A stretch of DNA of 64,000 nucleotides, taken from contig CP093830.1 of NCBI GenBank assembly GCA_033063855.1, forward strand, positions 21,886,854-21,950,853. The letters run 5' to 3'. Positions 48,516-61,269 of the stretch are shown here, in pieces (positions within the stretch are counted from its first letter, which is position 1; every line of letters begins with the position of its first letter). A program made the translations under genes and the position numbers. The notes under the pieces were generated by a model that saw only the letters and a list, made by a program, of their open reading frames with translations, did not search any database and was not told where the DNA came from. This DNA is from Smittia aterrima. Taxonomy: Eukaryota; Arthropoda; Insecta; Diptera; Chironomidae.

Positions 48516-49082
48516 AAAAACAAGTCACTATTTCAAAAACCAACGATTTGAGATATGGGGAAAAAGTTTTAAGCGGATTTAAGTCTCATTAGTTACGGTA
48601 TAACAATAGGTAATATGATTTTCTCTCCACGCTCCCATTTCTTGGCAAATTGATGTTGAATTAATAACAGAGTGTAAATAAACAATCTGAAATCAAATTC
48701 ATTTGTTCCACTGCAATTGCTGCCTCACTTTTGTAAATAAAATAAACTTTTCTTATAAAGACACTAATTTTATTTTACAAGATGTTACAATTTCTTGAAC
48801 AATTTTGTTATTTTTGTTAACTCTGGCTGAACCAACTTAGAATACAAGTTTACTCTAATAGGAGAGAAAACTTGTGGTGATCTGCTCATTGAACGGCTTA
48901 CCTCTGCAAAGCTCAATGGACTTTTGCTTCCCGGCGGTCACAAAATTAGTTCGCATCTTATATAATATTTTCTTTATAGTTTTATATTATATTATTATAT
49001 TATTTTTTGTTTAGGTTCGCAAATACAATTTACGAGAATGCACATGTCAAGTTGTGAGGACGCTGGAAGAAGTTGCTGGTGA

Positions 49083-49698
49083 AGTTACTTCACTGAAGTT
49101 GAGGCTGAAATTCCTCAGCCGGTGGAAGAAGCTCAGGAGGAGACGAAATTGAGGATGCTGTTACCCCACCACCTCCATGTCATGCCCGACAATTCTCTGA
49201 AGTTTATTAAAAATAAACTGTATGATGCTGCTCGACTTGAAATATTTGAAGAATTGACTGAAGCTAACATCGATATATTGACTTTGCCTCCTCCTGGAAG
49301 ATTGATTCAACCTGTCGACCAGGTGCCGTTTGCTGGCATGTTCGAGAAATACTTTGGAAAGAACGACTTACTATCATTCCTCAAGAAATTCAAAGCTTTC
49401 GAAGCGTTTCTTTTCACTAAAGAAAATATGAAAAAAGCATTTGACGCAGCCGGGTTCGGAGAGAACTTGCATGATGCAGTATGCTTTACACAACAAGATG
49501 AAAGTGATAATGAATACGACTTCGACAGTGATTCTAACGTAAGATTTTATTAACATCTTAGAAATATCATTATTTACTAATTTCCTTTTTCAATTTAGGA
49601 TCCAAAACCTGATCGAAATACTCGAGTAAGTTGTTTTTCATTCATAAGCTTTTCCTTTGCTCATTTTTTTATTTCAGCAGTATAAAAAGACATCCTAA
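49083..49698 (+). pseudogene. DDE_1 (Tigger/pogo-like) transposase-derived fragment with introns
   Basis: The open frame begins after a stop at 49080-49082; the first in-frame ATG is at 49155. From there exons 49155-49538, 49599-49625 (nine codons) and 49678-49698 would encode 143 aa. The core (VMPDNS, then ANIDILTLPPPGRLIQPVDQ, then a helix-rich FTKENMKKAFDAAGF) matches the C-terminal half of DDE_1 transposases, with the DN and QPxDQ acidic positions retained and 43 residues apart. The first catalytic Asp and the DNA-binding domains are missing. Both introns have good GTAAG/TTTAG-TTTCAG sites, odd for a DNA transposon, and the second acceptor is a CAGCAG tandem. Just upstream a neighbouring frame continues EEVAGEVTS, suggesting a frameshift near 49090. 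It is either a broken transposase gene or the surviving end of a domesticated one. Confidence 0.5.
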
Positions 49699-52600
49699 AG
49701 CCGAAGAAGTCAAGATCCCACACAAACGCAATCAGACGAGGTGACCAGACTTGACCATTTCTCCTCTATGAGGATGAGCACATTCCCAAAGTGCAAGGGC
49801 GGTTCGTCGAAGCCGGTACTACGGTCAGGGCAATGCTCTCATACCAAATGTTCCGACTCGTACGTTCCCATCCCACAAAGGATTTTGGTCATTCCGAGGT
49901 GACCCTCAGAAAATAAACACCTCTGAGTCTCCCTCGAGCGAGTCACGCAACAAGACAGAATTCTTGCTAGTCGAAATTAACTTTGTATGGAGGAAACTTG
50001 ACTTCGCAAAACAGTAAAACACGATAACCACACAAATTTACTATTTATATATTGTTTTATATATAATAATAAAAAAATAATTTATATATAATAATGCTTT
50101 ATATATATATAATATATTTATAATTCATAAACTCTGCAGTCATCAAGCAGAAGGAAAACTGTCTCAAACCGTTATATTTTATAATTTGGATCAAAACGGC
50201 AAAGAAATGTTTTCCTTTGAAATCCCGGTCCCTTTTCTTGAGAAAAGAAAATTCTCACGTAAACATATTCGAGGGAAAGAAAAGATTATTGCTTCCTTCA
50301 CGACCACATTTGAATTTTCAATCTTTACAACTCGCAGGATTATCGATATCGATTTGATTTTTCATGAATTTTTGATGACGAATCGAGAATTCACAAACTA
50401 ATTAGAACTCATCTCATAAAAAGTGAATTTTCCATTCTGAATAGCGTCATCTGATATTCAACAAACATCTGTTCCATGAAAGATAGATATTGCGAAAGCT
50501 TTAGAGGAATGATATTGTTTTCAGCATTAAATTAATTCCGACAACAAGCTCTCCCCGCGATGCTGGCTTATTATTCCGTTGCAAATGAATTTTTCATAGA
50601 CCACGATGCTGTTGAATCGAAATATTTATTTTCTCGCTTGTTTTTCACTATCAATAATCGAACGAGTGGGGAAAAAACAGCGAAGTTCTCTGCTGGCGCT
50701 TTGAGAGATGGTAAATCAGCGACGAGGTTCAGCTGCAGCATAATTTTTTTCTCTTTTTTGCAAATCAATTTTTTTTATCAGAGTTTAGCGTTTTTCTCTT
50801 GAAGTTCGAGTGAAAAACTGTTCATTGCTTAATTGAGACCGAAATGGAAATTTACATAAAAATCATTTCAATTTGGTGGTGGAGAGTAATCGAATGGAAT
50901 TAAACTGTGGCTTTAAATTATTTTTTTATGAACTTTAAAATTTTTCGAAAAAAACCGTTTCAAGTTACTCGAAGAGTTAAGTGCAACACGAAGATATTTT
51001 ATTCATGAAGTGGAGCACTTGTCAAAGCCCAGAGCCATTGCCGCTTCGAAATGAAGTCTCTCTCGTAATAAAAATGAGCGAACATTAAACTAGAAAAGTC
51101 AGCTCATGTCAATGCACTTAGCATCAAATATAAAGTTTCTTGAAACAAAATATAACAGAGGAAGAGAGTATCAAGCTTCAAATAACGACATGAGAATCGC
51201 ATGAGAGATTAGTCCTCAACATTCGCCAGAGAATGCATTTGAAAAGATTAAAATTCAAATGAGCAAGTTTCAAAATAAACTCAAAAAGGCTAATTCGAAG
51301 CTTCTCGTTTCCTTGCCACATCCATTCCATGCAAATAAAACTTTTCCTGTCCTCAGGCATTTAAGAACATTTTGTGAATGTCACTTGAAAAGTCTTGAAG
51401 GAGTTTTTCAATAAAACTTGGACACTGTCCAGCAGCTGTCGCCCAAGGAAACTTTCATCAAAAAGCCTCAAAAACTTTCTCGGTTATTCATTGATATCTT
51501 TTGAAAGTTTCACTCCGTTCATCGAATGATAAATTGCCAGTTCAATCTTCTCACAGCATGAACGTCGGGGGCTAAAAATGAGAAACGCTGACGTAGGTTG
51601 GTTCTATAATTTGATTTTAATTCTGATGAGAGGAAGGAAGGAGTTTCCAAGCAAAAAGCTCTGTGAATGATGATTTATTCATTTTCCAAATGGAGAAGCT
51701 TCCAATGGTGAATGAGTTTTGTGTTAAAATACCGAAGAAAATGTTTAATTGCGATGTTGAACTCGCAACAATTATTTTATTGAACCTCAAGTGTTATTCC
51801 TTCTTAACCTTCTTGTCGCTTCAAACTTGAATTGATTCAACAGCAAATTGATGGCTTCGAATTGACATTTAAATTGCTTTTCTCACCCACACGCCACAAC
51901 ATCGATAAATTGCGCATAAATTACGACACAACAATGAACTAATTATAATCATTTGATGACATCGAGATGATATCAATTGCGCATTTGTGGAAATTTTCCA
52001 ATTAAATTAAAATCATCATTTTGAAAGGTCGAAAGTTATCTTAAAGCAACCGACTGTTGTTTGTTGATGTAGGATCTCTTGTTTTCATCAACAAACAATG
52101 ATAATCCGATTATAATGGATGGGAAAGCTTTTGAATTAATCTGAGGTTACTTAAAGGTTAGTCAGACGATTGATTCAGAATCTGAACTAACCTCGATCAA
52201 GAAGTCGAACTGCACGTTTGAAACAAACTTTTTGTCTTTAAATATTGACACAACTATCAAAGTTGCAAGCTTCACTTATCAACCATTCTCTCATGTGATG
52301 AATATTTATTCACGAAACGTGCGGATTCCAAAAGTTAAAATTCATACCGTCACGTCAAACTCAATCGGGGCTCTCCGTCAAAAAATGAGGATTTATGAAA
52401 TATTCAACGATTTGAAGGCAAACAAACAAGTTCGAATCAGGCAAACAAGTCAAGTTCTGAAGCTTTCTCTGTCGATTTACATCGTCATCATGAAGTTTAC
52501 ATTGCGGAATGTTTAGCTGAAAGGACAAGCTTCGAAATAAATTCTTCAGACCAATCGATGTCATTTCGCTTCGAACAAGAATACAAATTGAGTTCCCTGA

Positions 52601-55600
52601 TGTTTTCTGGTTTTTTCTTCCCATGCAACGAACACGAAGCTACCATAAAACTTAATTAGATTATTCTCGGTCGTGCTGGTGTTTCTCTTTATTCTCTGGT
52701 GTGTGTCCTCCGAAAAAAAAGGCTTTCAATGTTGTCAAATGACTCTGAGTTTTCAGCTTGAGGTTCCGCATTGCATTGAGAATATTTCTCTTGTTCGCAG
52801 AGTCCGCAAAACGAGCGAGAGTAAGGAATGGAATGGACACAAACGTGGTTCAATTTTTTAAATGCAAATGCAGCATGAGAAATCAAATGAAAACTTCAAG
52901 CTCTTTTCCCGAGATGATTGTGGAGAACAAATGCAATCGGAATTTCAAGTGGACAACTTTGAGGAGAATAAAAATTCAATGACGCAGCAGCAGATGCTTT
53001 CGAGTCTTCTGAAGGCGCTTTCTTCTCTCGCCTTCGTGTCATGACCGTTTTTACAACATCGATTAAAGAAAACTTTCGAACATTTCCTTAGCAAGTGTTT
53101 CCTCTCTTTATTATGCCGCCTCAGAAGGCGAAACCTTCTTTGCTCTGGGTAAGATTTTCAATTAGCTTTGACTAGCCTTTTGAGAGGCAATTCAAGCGTA
53201 AATTACAGCAATTAACGAGCTGGAAAATATTGAGAAAAGTTTAGCGCGAAGGAAATTGTGAGGAAGTTTGGTCGTTACGAACTTTTAAAGTGTTTCGTGA
53301 CGATGCTTAGAAAAGCTTTTAAGATAATTAATTACAATTGAAGGCGAAGACTAATCGAGAAGCTCTTGACCAAATGTGATCGCAATTAACGCAAATCATC
53401 GTCTGTCAATTGGAAAGTTGACTTTGATTGATGAATTCTAGAAAAACGTTCCTAAAACAATTTAATATTTCAACAGCAAAACAATTTAATCCCTCTCATG
53501 ACGATCACAATGACTAATTAAATTTTAATAACCTCACGTTGAATGAAAATAAATTTTCGAAATATCCACTTCGCTTGGTTGTGAAATTTTCAATTTTAAA
53601 ACGCGATAGAGAGAACGTGGCGAAACCGAATTTAATTATTCACATAATTATGTGAAATTGCTCGCTTCAATCCTGGTTTAATCCCAGGTTGGTTTGAAAT
53701 TGACGTAGAGACTGTTTTAAGTTCAAAGGAGAGAGGTTGCTTTTGAGAAGATCCGAGGCCTCAATATTCGCGACAAAGTGCGGCTTGAATAATTCAATCG
53801 CGATGAAATATTTTTTTTAGTTCTTCGATAAAATTTTAGCTTCTACTCAACCTTCATGAATTTTTGAGTTTAAACCCACGCCGTAGATGTAAGAACTCAA
53901 TTGGATGAAGGAAATTTAAATGAGCTTTCTCTATTTTGAATATTTAACGATGTAATTTATTCAGAACTTCTCAGTTTCGTGAGATGAAATAAAATTCTTC
54001 AGTTGATTGTACTCGCGAATATGAAATTAAATTTAGATTATCAAAGTTTAGATGGAAAGTTTCCCTTGCGGATGATGAAACGGTTTCAGTTTCAAACTTC
54101 GATGAAGAAGAATCATCTTTCATAAAAGAATAAAAGTTATCTGAGAATTTTCGATAAAGTTGGAAACTTCGAAAGAAAAATTTTCTTATCACATCTTTAA
54201 AAGTTTAAAAAATCGAGAGAAGCGTTCGTGAGAATTTAATTCAATAGATTACAAAATAATCTTCAAAAACTTTAAAGAAAGATTTGAAAGAAATTTAATT
54301 CAAATTTTGCCAACGACGAGGAAAACTAAAATTAGTTTGATTGTTGAGATTTCTGTGCGATCTAGAAGAAAATTCAAATAACAAAACTTAACTACTGATT
54401 TCATCATCAAAGATTGATCTGACTTGAACCTTTTTCTTCATCGCTGCGACGATCTCCCAGCCAATTCATTTCAAAGCTCGCAATTTCTTATTTATTTGGA
54501 TTTCATTTTCTCATTTCACAAGAACAACATCTTGCGACTTTGAATTAATTCTGTCGACCCGAAAATGCAAAGTTCTGCTCTGAAAGTCGATTTCAGTTTT
54601 TTCGGTTATAATTTATTCAAAGGAAAATAAAAAGCAAAGTCGAGACTTTTTATGAAGACTCTTGATAAATTGTTCAGTGATTATTCTAAAATATTTGCAT
54701 GAACGCTTTGTTCATCCAATTTGACTTTAAGTTTAGCAAAGCCAATGGTGAAAAATTATTTTCGTTAATGTGTAACGAGACTTCGCTGCTTTACTCAGCG
54801 AATCGATGGGAAATTCAAGTCAGGAGAACGATGCAAAAATAATTCTCAATGAGATGCTCAATCAACTAGAATTGATACTAGCGATTGACTATCCAGCGTT
54901 GGGAAATTGAATTTCATAGAATGATTGAGAATCTAGATTGCGAAAATATTTTGAATATCTCAAATATCTTTCAATCGAATTACACGACTCGTGAGGTTTT
55001 ATCGAGATCGAATTACTGATTATTAGGCAATGATGTCATTGTCAATCTCAACAATCATACTCATTTCATTTCGAAATTGGTTAAGCAGCATTCCGGGGAA
55101 AGAATTGATTTTATTGATGACGTCTTTTGTCGTCTCAATCTTCCCCGGAGACAACGTGAATAACTCGACATAAATCGGAGAAAGGAAAAAACAAATTTGC
55201 CATTGAACCGAAAGCACGAAAATGATTTGGAAGCAATTTAGTTGTCGTTATTTTGTCGCCGTAAGATCGTTTCCTTCCAGCCATGAGCTTGCTTTGGTTT
55301 GTAGATAAAACATAAAAGAAATAGAACATGAAATTGAGACGAGGAGAGAGAGACTGCTCATCGATCTAGATTCACGGGATTAAAAATAGTTGAATGCATT
55401 AGCCTTCAATCTTCTTTTCAATATTTACGAAAATCTCTTTAAAAATATTTTGTAAAGTCCTTTCACGTAATTTTAATTAAACGACCAATTCAATGGATTT
55501 TTCAAAGCTTTGCATTCATCGAGCATTTCAATTAAAATTGAAAATCCTTTTTCGATTGATTTTTCTTCTTCACTAATAACCACTCGAAGGTAGTCCAGCA

Positions 55601-56172
55601 TCAGCTGCTTCTCTAACTTTGTGTTTTCCCCGTAATTGGCTAGAAATCTGTTTTGGGAATTTACGCTTCTGGGGCATTCACGTGTGGTCATCACTAATCA
55701 TGGAAATGTTCGAGCTCATCTCAAAAGTAAACACACTTACAAACAATCTTCTCATGTTAGTTCCGTCATGTTCTCTCTCTAACAGACTGTCGAGTAAATA
55801 AATCACATTTTGCTACTAGCAGTTCTCGGAATGCAATTTAAATTTTATGGCATTTTGATAACCAAACAAGAAACATGAAATCATAAATTCTGCATCATCA
55901 ACGTCAGAGGAGGATGCTCGTTCTCTAACTTATGCGACTTAAAATTGAAATCTTATTTAGTTTAAATCGAATTAGAATGAAATATTGATCATTTCCAATA
56001 AGCTTCAAGAGTTTTCTTTGTATTGGTATCACGTGTTGGGGAAATTCTTTAATTAGTTCTTAACACTTTTTTACCTGAAGTCTCCGGTCAAAAAGGAATA
56101 AAAGCAGATCACTTCGCTCTTATTCTTCAGTTAATCTTAGAACTTCAAAGTGTGAACAACAACAGCATCAAG
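49699..56172. other. 6.5-kb interval without a recognisable gene
   Basis: The first 200 bases are less AT-rich than the rest and contain the word GAGGTGACC twice (near 49738 and 49895), but no clear protein. The AT-only tract follows. From 50.2 kb to the F-box gene the open frames are short and unrecognised. A TATA-like AATAAAAG near 56097 and a TTCAGTTAATC initiator near 56128 probably belong to the F-box gene. Confidence 0.45.
50039..50130. repeat. AT-only low-complexity tract
   Basis: A run of TATATA, AATAATAA and TTATATATA words with almost no G or C, partly palindromic, so able to form hairpins. It lies about 340 bp past the transposase-derived fragment. A smaller tract of the same kind precedes that fragment at about 48959-49008. 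Confidence 0.8.
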
Positions 56173-57594
56173 ATGAAAAACTTCTTTGCCAGATTATTTG
56201 GAAAGCGAATGGATCCGATGACGATTCTTCCACCGAAAGTATTGGAGATCATTTTGGGAGAACTTCGAGGAAGTGATTTACTTCAACTGTCGCTTGTGAG
56301 TAAGAAATGGTATAAATTCATCGGGAACTCTGAAGTTTGTATGGACAAGATCAAGATCCACATCACGGAATATTTCTGGAGTGACAAACGAATTTTTAAG
56401 AACGTTGATGTGCTCAGATCTATCGATGGTGAAAGGCAATACAAACATTTGTCGATCGCCTGCATCGATCACTTCAGTGACAAGACAACGCAGTTCTCGA
56501 CTGAGCACAAACTTCTGATGGCGAGTTTCAAATGGAAATCAGTTATTCTCTGCAGTCACTCATTCGAGAACGAGATTGAGTTCATCAACTTCTTGGGACT
56601 CATGGAACCTTCGATCGAAGAAATTACACTTCGAACAATCAAAATCAAGAACTTCGTTGGAGCAGCTTTTCCGAACTTTGTGTTTCCTCATCTAAAGTCA
56701 TTGAAGCTCGTCAACGTTTCAACTTTTGTGTATGTCGTGCCTTTTGTTAATGTTAAGAACCTCAATGAATTTGCTGTGGCCACTGAATTGGCTTTGCCTT
56801 ATCACAAAGATCATTCGGAAGAACTTCATCAGAGAGCTCAAGGGATCAAAGATATTTTGTTGAATAATTCAGGAATAATCTTTCTCGAGCTTTTCCTTCA
56901 ACAAAATGACTTCAACTCAATGTTTTTCGACGCTAATTTCATCGCAAACATCAAGTTCACATTGGAGGCGCTCATGGTTGGAAGATTCTCAAAGATTTCG
57001 AAAGACAAAGCAAACTTTTTCCCGATCCGAAACTTTGGAACGTTCCTTCGCTTGCATCTCGCTTCGTTAAAGGAAATTTACCTTCCCGCGAACTTAGGCG
57101 ACGAAGTCATAGAAATTATCATCAACGAGATGCAGATTTTGAAATGTTTGACGATGCACAACACAGACAGCGAAAACCCGAAGGAACTTTCGTATGCAAA
57201 GACAAAGTTGTGTCTTAACGAAAATATCGAAACTCTCGAAATTATGACTCGCTCGCTCTTGTTAACCGATCTCGTTACGACAATCTTACCGAAGCTGCCG
57301 AATCTTAAACGATTGACGACAAAAATTATCAATCAAAATGTTCTCGATTCAATTGTTACCTCAAATCAACTCGTCGAGTCCATCGAAACTGATTATTTCA
57401 CAGCCATTGCTTCACCTCATTATCACGCTCTTCAGTCGTTGAAGAAAATGATTATTTACATCAACAACAATTACAACTTCACAGAAATGCTCGAAGCGAA
57501 AGAAAAACTTTCAAACTTCGAAAAAGTTTACTTGATGTCAGCGAAGGGATTGAAACGCAAATGGGACTTGAACAACAAAAGTTTCACTCGCTGA
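56173..57594 (+). CDS. F-box protein, intronless (FBXL-like)
   Basis: A single exon of 473 aa. The ATG at 56173 is chosen because codons upstream in the same frame lack an ATG. An F-box sits near the N-terminus (about residues 17-56: ILPPKVLEIILGEL, then LLQLSLVSKKWYKFI), predicting SKP1 binding in an SCF ubiquitin ligase. The rest is a long series of irregular Leu-rich segments (for example FPHLKSLKLVNVS, NIETLEIMTRSLL, LPNLKRLTTKI), like divergent LRRs of insect F-box proteins; the target is unknown. It differs in sequence from the F-box gene at 2.3-4.1 kb. The absence of introns, against several in most neighbours, suggests retroposition or an intronless family. AATAAA at 57639-57644. Confidence 0.85.
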   Translation: MKNFFARLFGKRMDPMTILPPKVLEIILGELRGSDLLQLSLVSKKWYKFIGNSEVCMDKIKIHITEYFWSDKRIFKNVDVLRSIDGERQYKHLSIACIDHFSDKTTQFSTEHKLLMASFKWKSVILCSHSFENEIEFINFLGLMEPSIEEITLRTIKIKNFVGAAFPNFVFPHLKSLKLVNVSTFVYVVPFVNVKNLNEFAVATELALPYHKDHSEELHQRAQGIKDILLNNSGIIFLELFLQQNDFNSMFFDANFIANIKFTLEALMVGRFSKISKDKANFFPIRNFGTFLRLHLASLKEIYLPANLGDEVIEIIINEMQILKCLTMHNTDSENPKELSYAKTKLCLNENIETLEIMTRSLLLTDLVTTILPKLPNLKRLTTKIINQNVLDSIVTSNQLVESIETDYFTAIASPHYHALQSLKKMIIYINNNYNFTEMLEAKEKLSNFEKVYLMSAKGLKRKWDLNNKSFTR

Positions 57595-59938
57595 CATTGA
57601 GTGAGTTGAAGCTCAGGGAACAATTCTTTTTTTAATGAAATAAAAACTTTTTTTTTGTTAACTTTCCATTTACGTTTAATTATAATTAATAAAGTCGGAA
57701 ATTTAAATTAATCACGAAGTTCTCTTTTTTTGTTTATTTCAGGAATTAAAAATTAAAAGCACGGACTAGTCATAATTGTAAACTTGAATTAAGCGATTAA
57801 TTAATTACGTTTGATTGAAATTTTCATTCGATTTCGATTTAATTTGAATCCTCGCCTGTCAGTGCAATTCAGGAATTTCTCGCTTTTGTTCGACAAACCA
57901 AAGAGATTGAAAATTTAAACATTTCATTTCGATAAATCGATATCGAGTCTCCTCAGAGCAACGAGAATCATAATTCGCTCTCTTGTGTAATGAAATATTC
58001 AATCGAAGGCACTTCAAGTCTAATAAAAAGTCATGTCGACATCTCTCATTCCTCACGAATTCACAATTCTGTTTGCACGCGGTTTTAAACGATCGGAATA
58101 ATTTATTTTCGTTGGTCGCAAACAACAGAAATTGTCCACAAGTGCTGCAACAATTTCATTTCCAACGTTTAAGCCACAGCGTGAGCTTTATTTATGTGAA
58201 CGTGACAACTGACGGGGAGAACTTTTTTTTAGGGATTTTCATTCGTGCGAGAAAAAGTCTTCTTCTGTTGCGACTTCGAATTTGTCCTCGAACTGCTTCG
58301 TCCTCTTCTCTCAGTTGATGAATGTTCGCAACACTATTTGCCAAAGTTTTGTGATGAGTTAAAAATGCTTCTCCTGTTGTTTGCTTTCTTCATCTTCTTC
58401 GACGTGAAAATCGACATAACAACACTCTCTTCAACAATCATAAACAAGCTTTTCGTATAAATTCATCTTTCCAATTAAAACCATGTCATGTTCCACTTGT
58501 TATTGCTCTGGATTAAGTGTGTCAGATTCTGGCCCGAAGGCAGAGTCGTTGTCGAATGTTTGCACTGAACTTTGTTGAGAGAGTCTGAGAGTTTTCAGAT
58601 TCTTTGGAGAAACTTTTTCTTTACAATTTGCAGCTTCCAATGGTTTGGCAAAAAGCTTTTCAGCTAACTCCAAGTTCTTGTCATTGATATTTTCTTTCTA
58701 AACTCCCTCGGAAGCTGCTTCAATGGCCAACATTCATAAATTAAAAGTTAAATCAAACAAAACGTGACCAGATTTATGATCCCTCCGCGAGGAATAAAAT
58801 GTGAGTTCAGTTTTCAATTAAAAATATAAATTAATTGCAAATGCGACAATCGTTTAAATATTTGCGCTGGAAATATGGAATTGCTATTAAAACATTAATT
58901 AATGCCAGGCGATGAATTGAAATTCCCAATTTTCATTGAATGACTCGGAAATTTTTGAATTGAATGGAATTCAATGGAATTTATTTGTTCAGCCTCTTCC
59001 AATTTTCGATTCCGGTTGAAAAGGATTGCGTAGCACAAAACCACGATTCAATGAAGCAGCAACAGAAGCTTAGGCTGAAAGTGCCTTACCTCGAATTTTT
59101 TTTGTTTGACCAGAAATGGATGAACAAAATATTGGACTCACTTCAGTTCAGAAATCGATTCTTTCACGGTCAGGAGAACAAATGAAATCGTTTCAATGCG
59201 ATAGGCATTAGTGCTTTTTAGTAATTCCTTTCAAAGGTTTGCCAAGAATAAAAATTGCTTTTCATTCGCAAAGCAAAAAGATTTTTTTCTACTTAGTTGA
59301 CGAACGAGACATAAACAGAACATAAATGATAACTCAAGACAAACAGATGTTCAGCTTTTATCATCTTTTATGGCCATAAATTAAAAGGATGAAGAGCTCT
59401 CCAAGAAAATAAAAATCTCGAGAAGGAGCGAGCTGTACGTGCCGTGGATTCTGACATGATTGAAGCTATCGTCGGATGAGACGAAAATTCATCATTTCTC
59501 AGCTGCTTGTGCTGGTTCTACGTTACTTTTCCCAATGGCGAGTGAAACTAAGTGTAATTAATTGGCTCGTCCTCGAACGTTACTTCATTTTAATTAAATG
59601 AAAGCTTTTACTTGGAATATAAATTGCGATCATTACTGTCTTAGGTCGACGACGTTAATTTCCCCTTCTTCTGATTAAGAAAAACCGCAACTTTAGCATT
59701 CGACGAGTCTCGAGAGTCTTGGAAGACGATTAGCAAGTTTTCGCACAATCAATCATCCTGTTAAGAAGCTTTTTCATATGCTTTTCGTACAAAGCTTGAT
59801 TCGAATCATTGAAGCGAAGTAACAGATCGATTTGATCAATCTCAGCGTCAGATATTTTTGTTAACAGTCAGCACTTTAGTTTCTCAGTCTCAGTCTTTGT
59901 TCTCACTTTAATCAGCTCGCAAACAATTAAGTCTGGAA
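57595..59938. other. 2.3-kb interval without a recognisable gene
   Basis: The 3' end of the F-box gene and the upstream region of the protease gene. The open frames (for example near 57983-58318) have no recognisable domain. A run of CAGTCTCAGTC just upstream of 59900 may contain the protease gene's initiator. Confidence 0.5.
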
Positions 59939-61269
59939 ATGAATTTTAAAGTGTTTTTAGCGTTGATTGCTCTTAGCAATTGTTCGTTAGCGCAAATTGA
60001 TTTCGGACTCGGAGAGATAGGAAAATGGGCTGACTACAAAGTAAATATTTGATAATTTGATATTTATGAATTCAGTGAAACGATTCCTCTTCCAGAATTT
60101 GTATAACAAAACATTTCAAATGGAGTTCCGCGAGGACCGAAGAAGAAAAGCTTTTGAAGAGAACATGGAGAAGATTCGACAGCACAACGAGGAATATCAG
60201 AATGGAAAGCATTCATTCAAGCTGAGCCCTAATAACCTCGCTGATCTCTCGAATCAGCAATATCTGCAACACTACGTTCGCCTCGTAAACAGTCAGATCG
60301 ACATTCTCGGAGATCACGATTACGTTCTTCAAAATCAATTCGATCAAAGCTCTTACCCGGCGACTCTCGATTGGAGAGAGAAAGGATTCATCACGAGACC
60401 GAGCAATCAAAAGTCTTGCGGGAGTTGCTATGCTTTCTCCATCGCTCATTCAGTCGAAGGTCAATTGTTCAAGAAACTCAATCGAATCATTGAACTGAGT
60501 CCACAACAAGTGAGTCAGAGATTCATTTGATTGATTACAAATCTAACGATTTCACTTTTAAGATTGTCGATTGCAGTGTCGAGCTTGGAAATCACGGTTT
60601 GAAAATAGATTTACAAATCAATAAATAAATTTATTTTCATCGTTTAGGTTGCGCTGGTGGATCATTGAGGACTACGATGAAATATTTAGAGAGCAGCGGA
60701 GGTTTGATGCGTGAAATGGATTATCCTTACACAGCAAAGGTTTTGTTCAAAACAATTCATTGAAAACAATTCTAACAAACTTTTATGTTCCAGCAAAACA
60801 AATGCTCATTCGATTACGATCTCGCAATTGTTAACATCACAACGTGGGCGATTCTTCCATCGAAAAACGAGGATGCAATGAAAGCTGTTTTGAACGAAGT
60901 TGGACCAATCGCTGTTTCCATCAATGCTTCGTTAAAAACTTTCCAGCTCTACAGCGAGGGAATCTACGACGATAAAGATTGTTCATCCGCAACCGTAAAT
61001 CATGCGATGCTGCTAATTGGCTATGGCGAGGACTATTGGCTTTTAAAGAATTGGTGGTGAGAGCCTTCAGCTGGAAATGATTAATGAATGAACTCATAAA
61101 TTTTTGAATTCAAGGGGAGACCGCTGGGGAATGAAAGGCTACATGAAGGTTCGAAGAGAATTTCAATATTTTTTAAGTGAAATCAAAAGTTTTTTCCTTT
61201 TTTCTTCAGGTGAAGAGAGGAGTCAATATGTGTGGCATCTCAAACTATGCGGCTTATGCTGTCGTTTAA
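59939..61269 (+). CDS. secreted cathepsin L-like cysteine protease (C1A, with I29 propeptide)
   Basis: Seven exons (59939-60040, 60096-60509, 60564-60597, 60648-60739, 60794-61056, 61115-61148, 61210-61269) give 332 aa, the usual cathepsin L length. A signal peptide (MNFKVFLALIALSNCSLA) leads to an I29 inhibitor prodomain with ERFNIN-like spacing (EFREDRRRKAFEENMEKI, HN) and NLAD. The mature part probably starts near YPATLDWREKG (121-131). Catalytic residues are oxyanion Gln139, Cys145 in CGSCYAFS (Tyr where Trp is usual), His284 in VNHAMLLIGYG and Asn300 in LLKNWWG (Trp where Ser is usual). Also seen are the HGCAGG disulphide motif and the end MCGISNYAAYAVV. Endopeptidase in lysosome or gut lumen; digestive use is plausible for a fly larva but inferred. 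The exon 3 donor is a weak GTTTGA, but the protein requires it. AATAAA at 61288-61293. Confidence 0.9.

Noticed and set aside
49699..49908. possible 70-codon continuation in frame after the transposase fragment's stop
   Set aside because: No resemblance to transposase C-termini and no splice route around the TAA; probably a chance frame in less AT-rich DNA.
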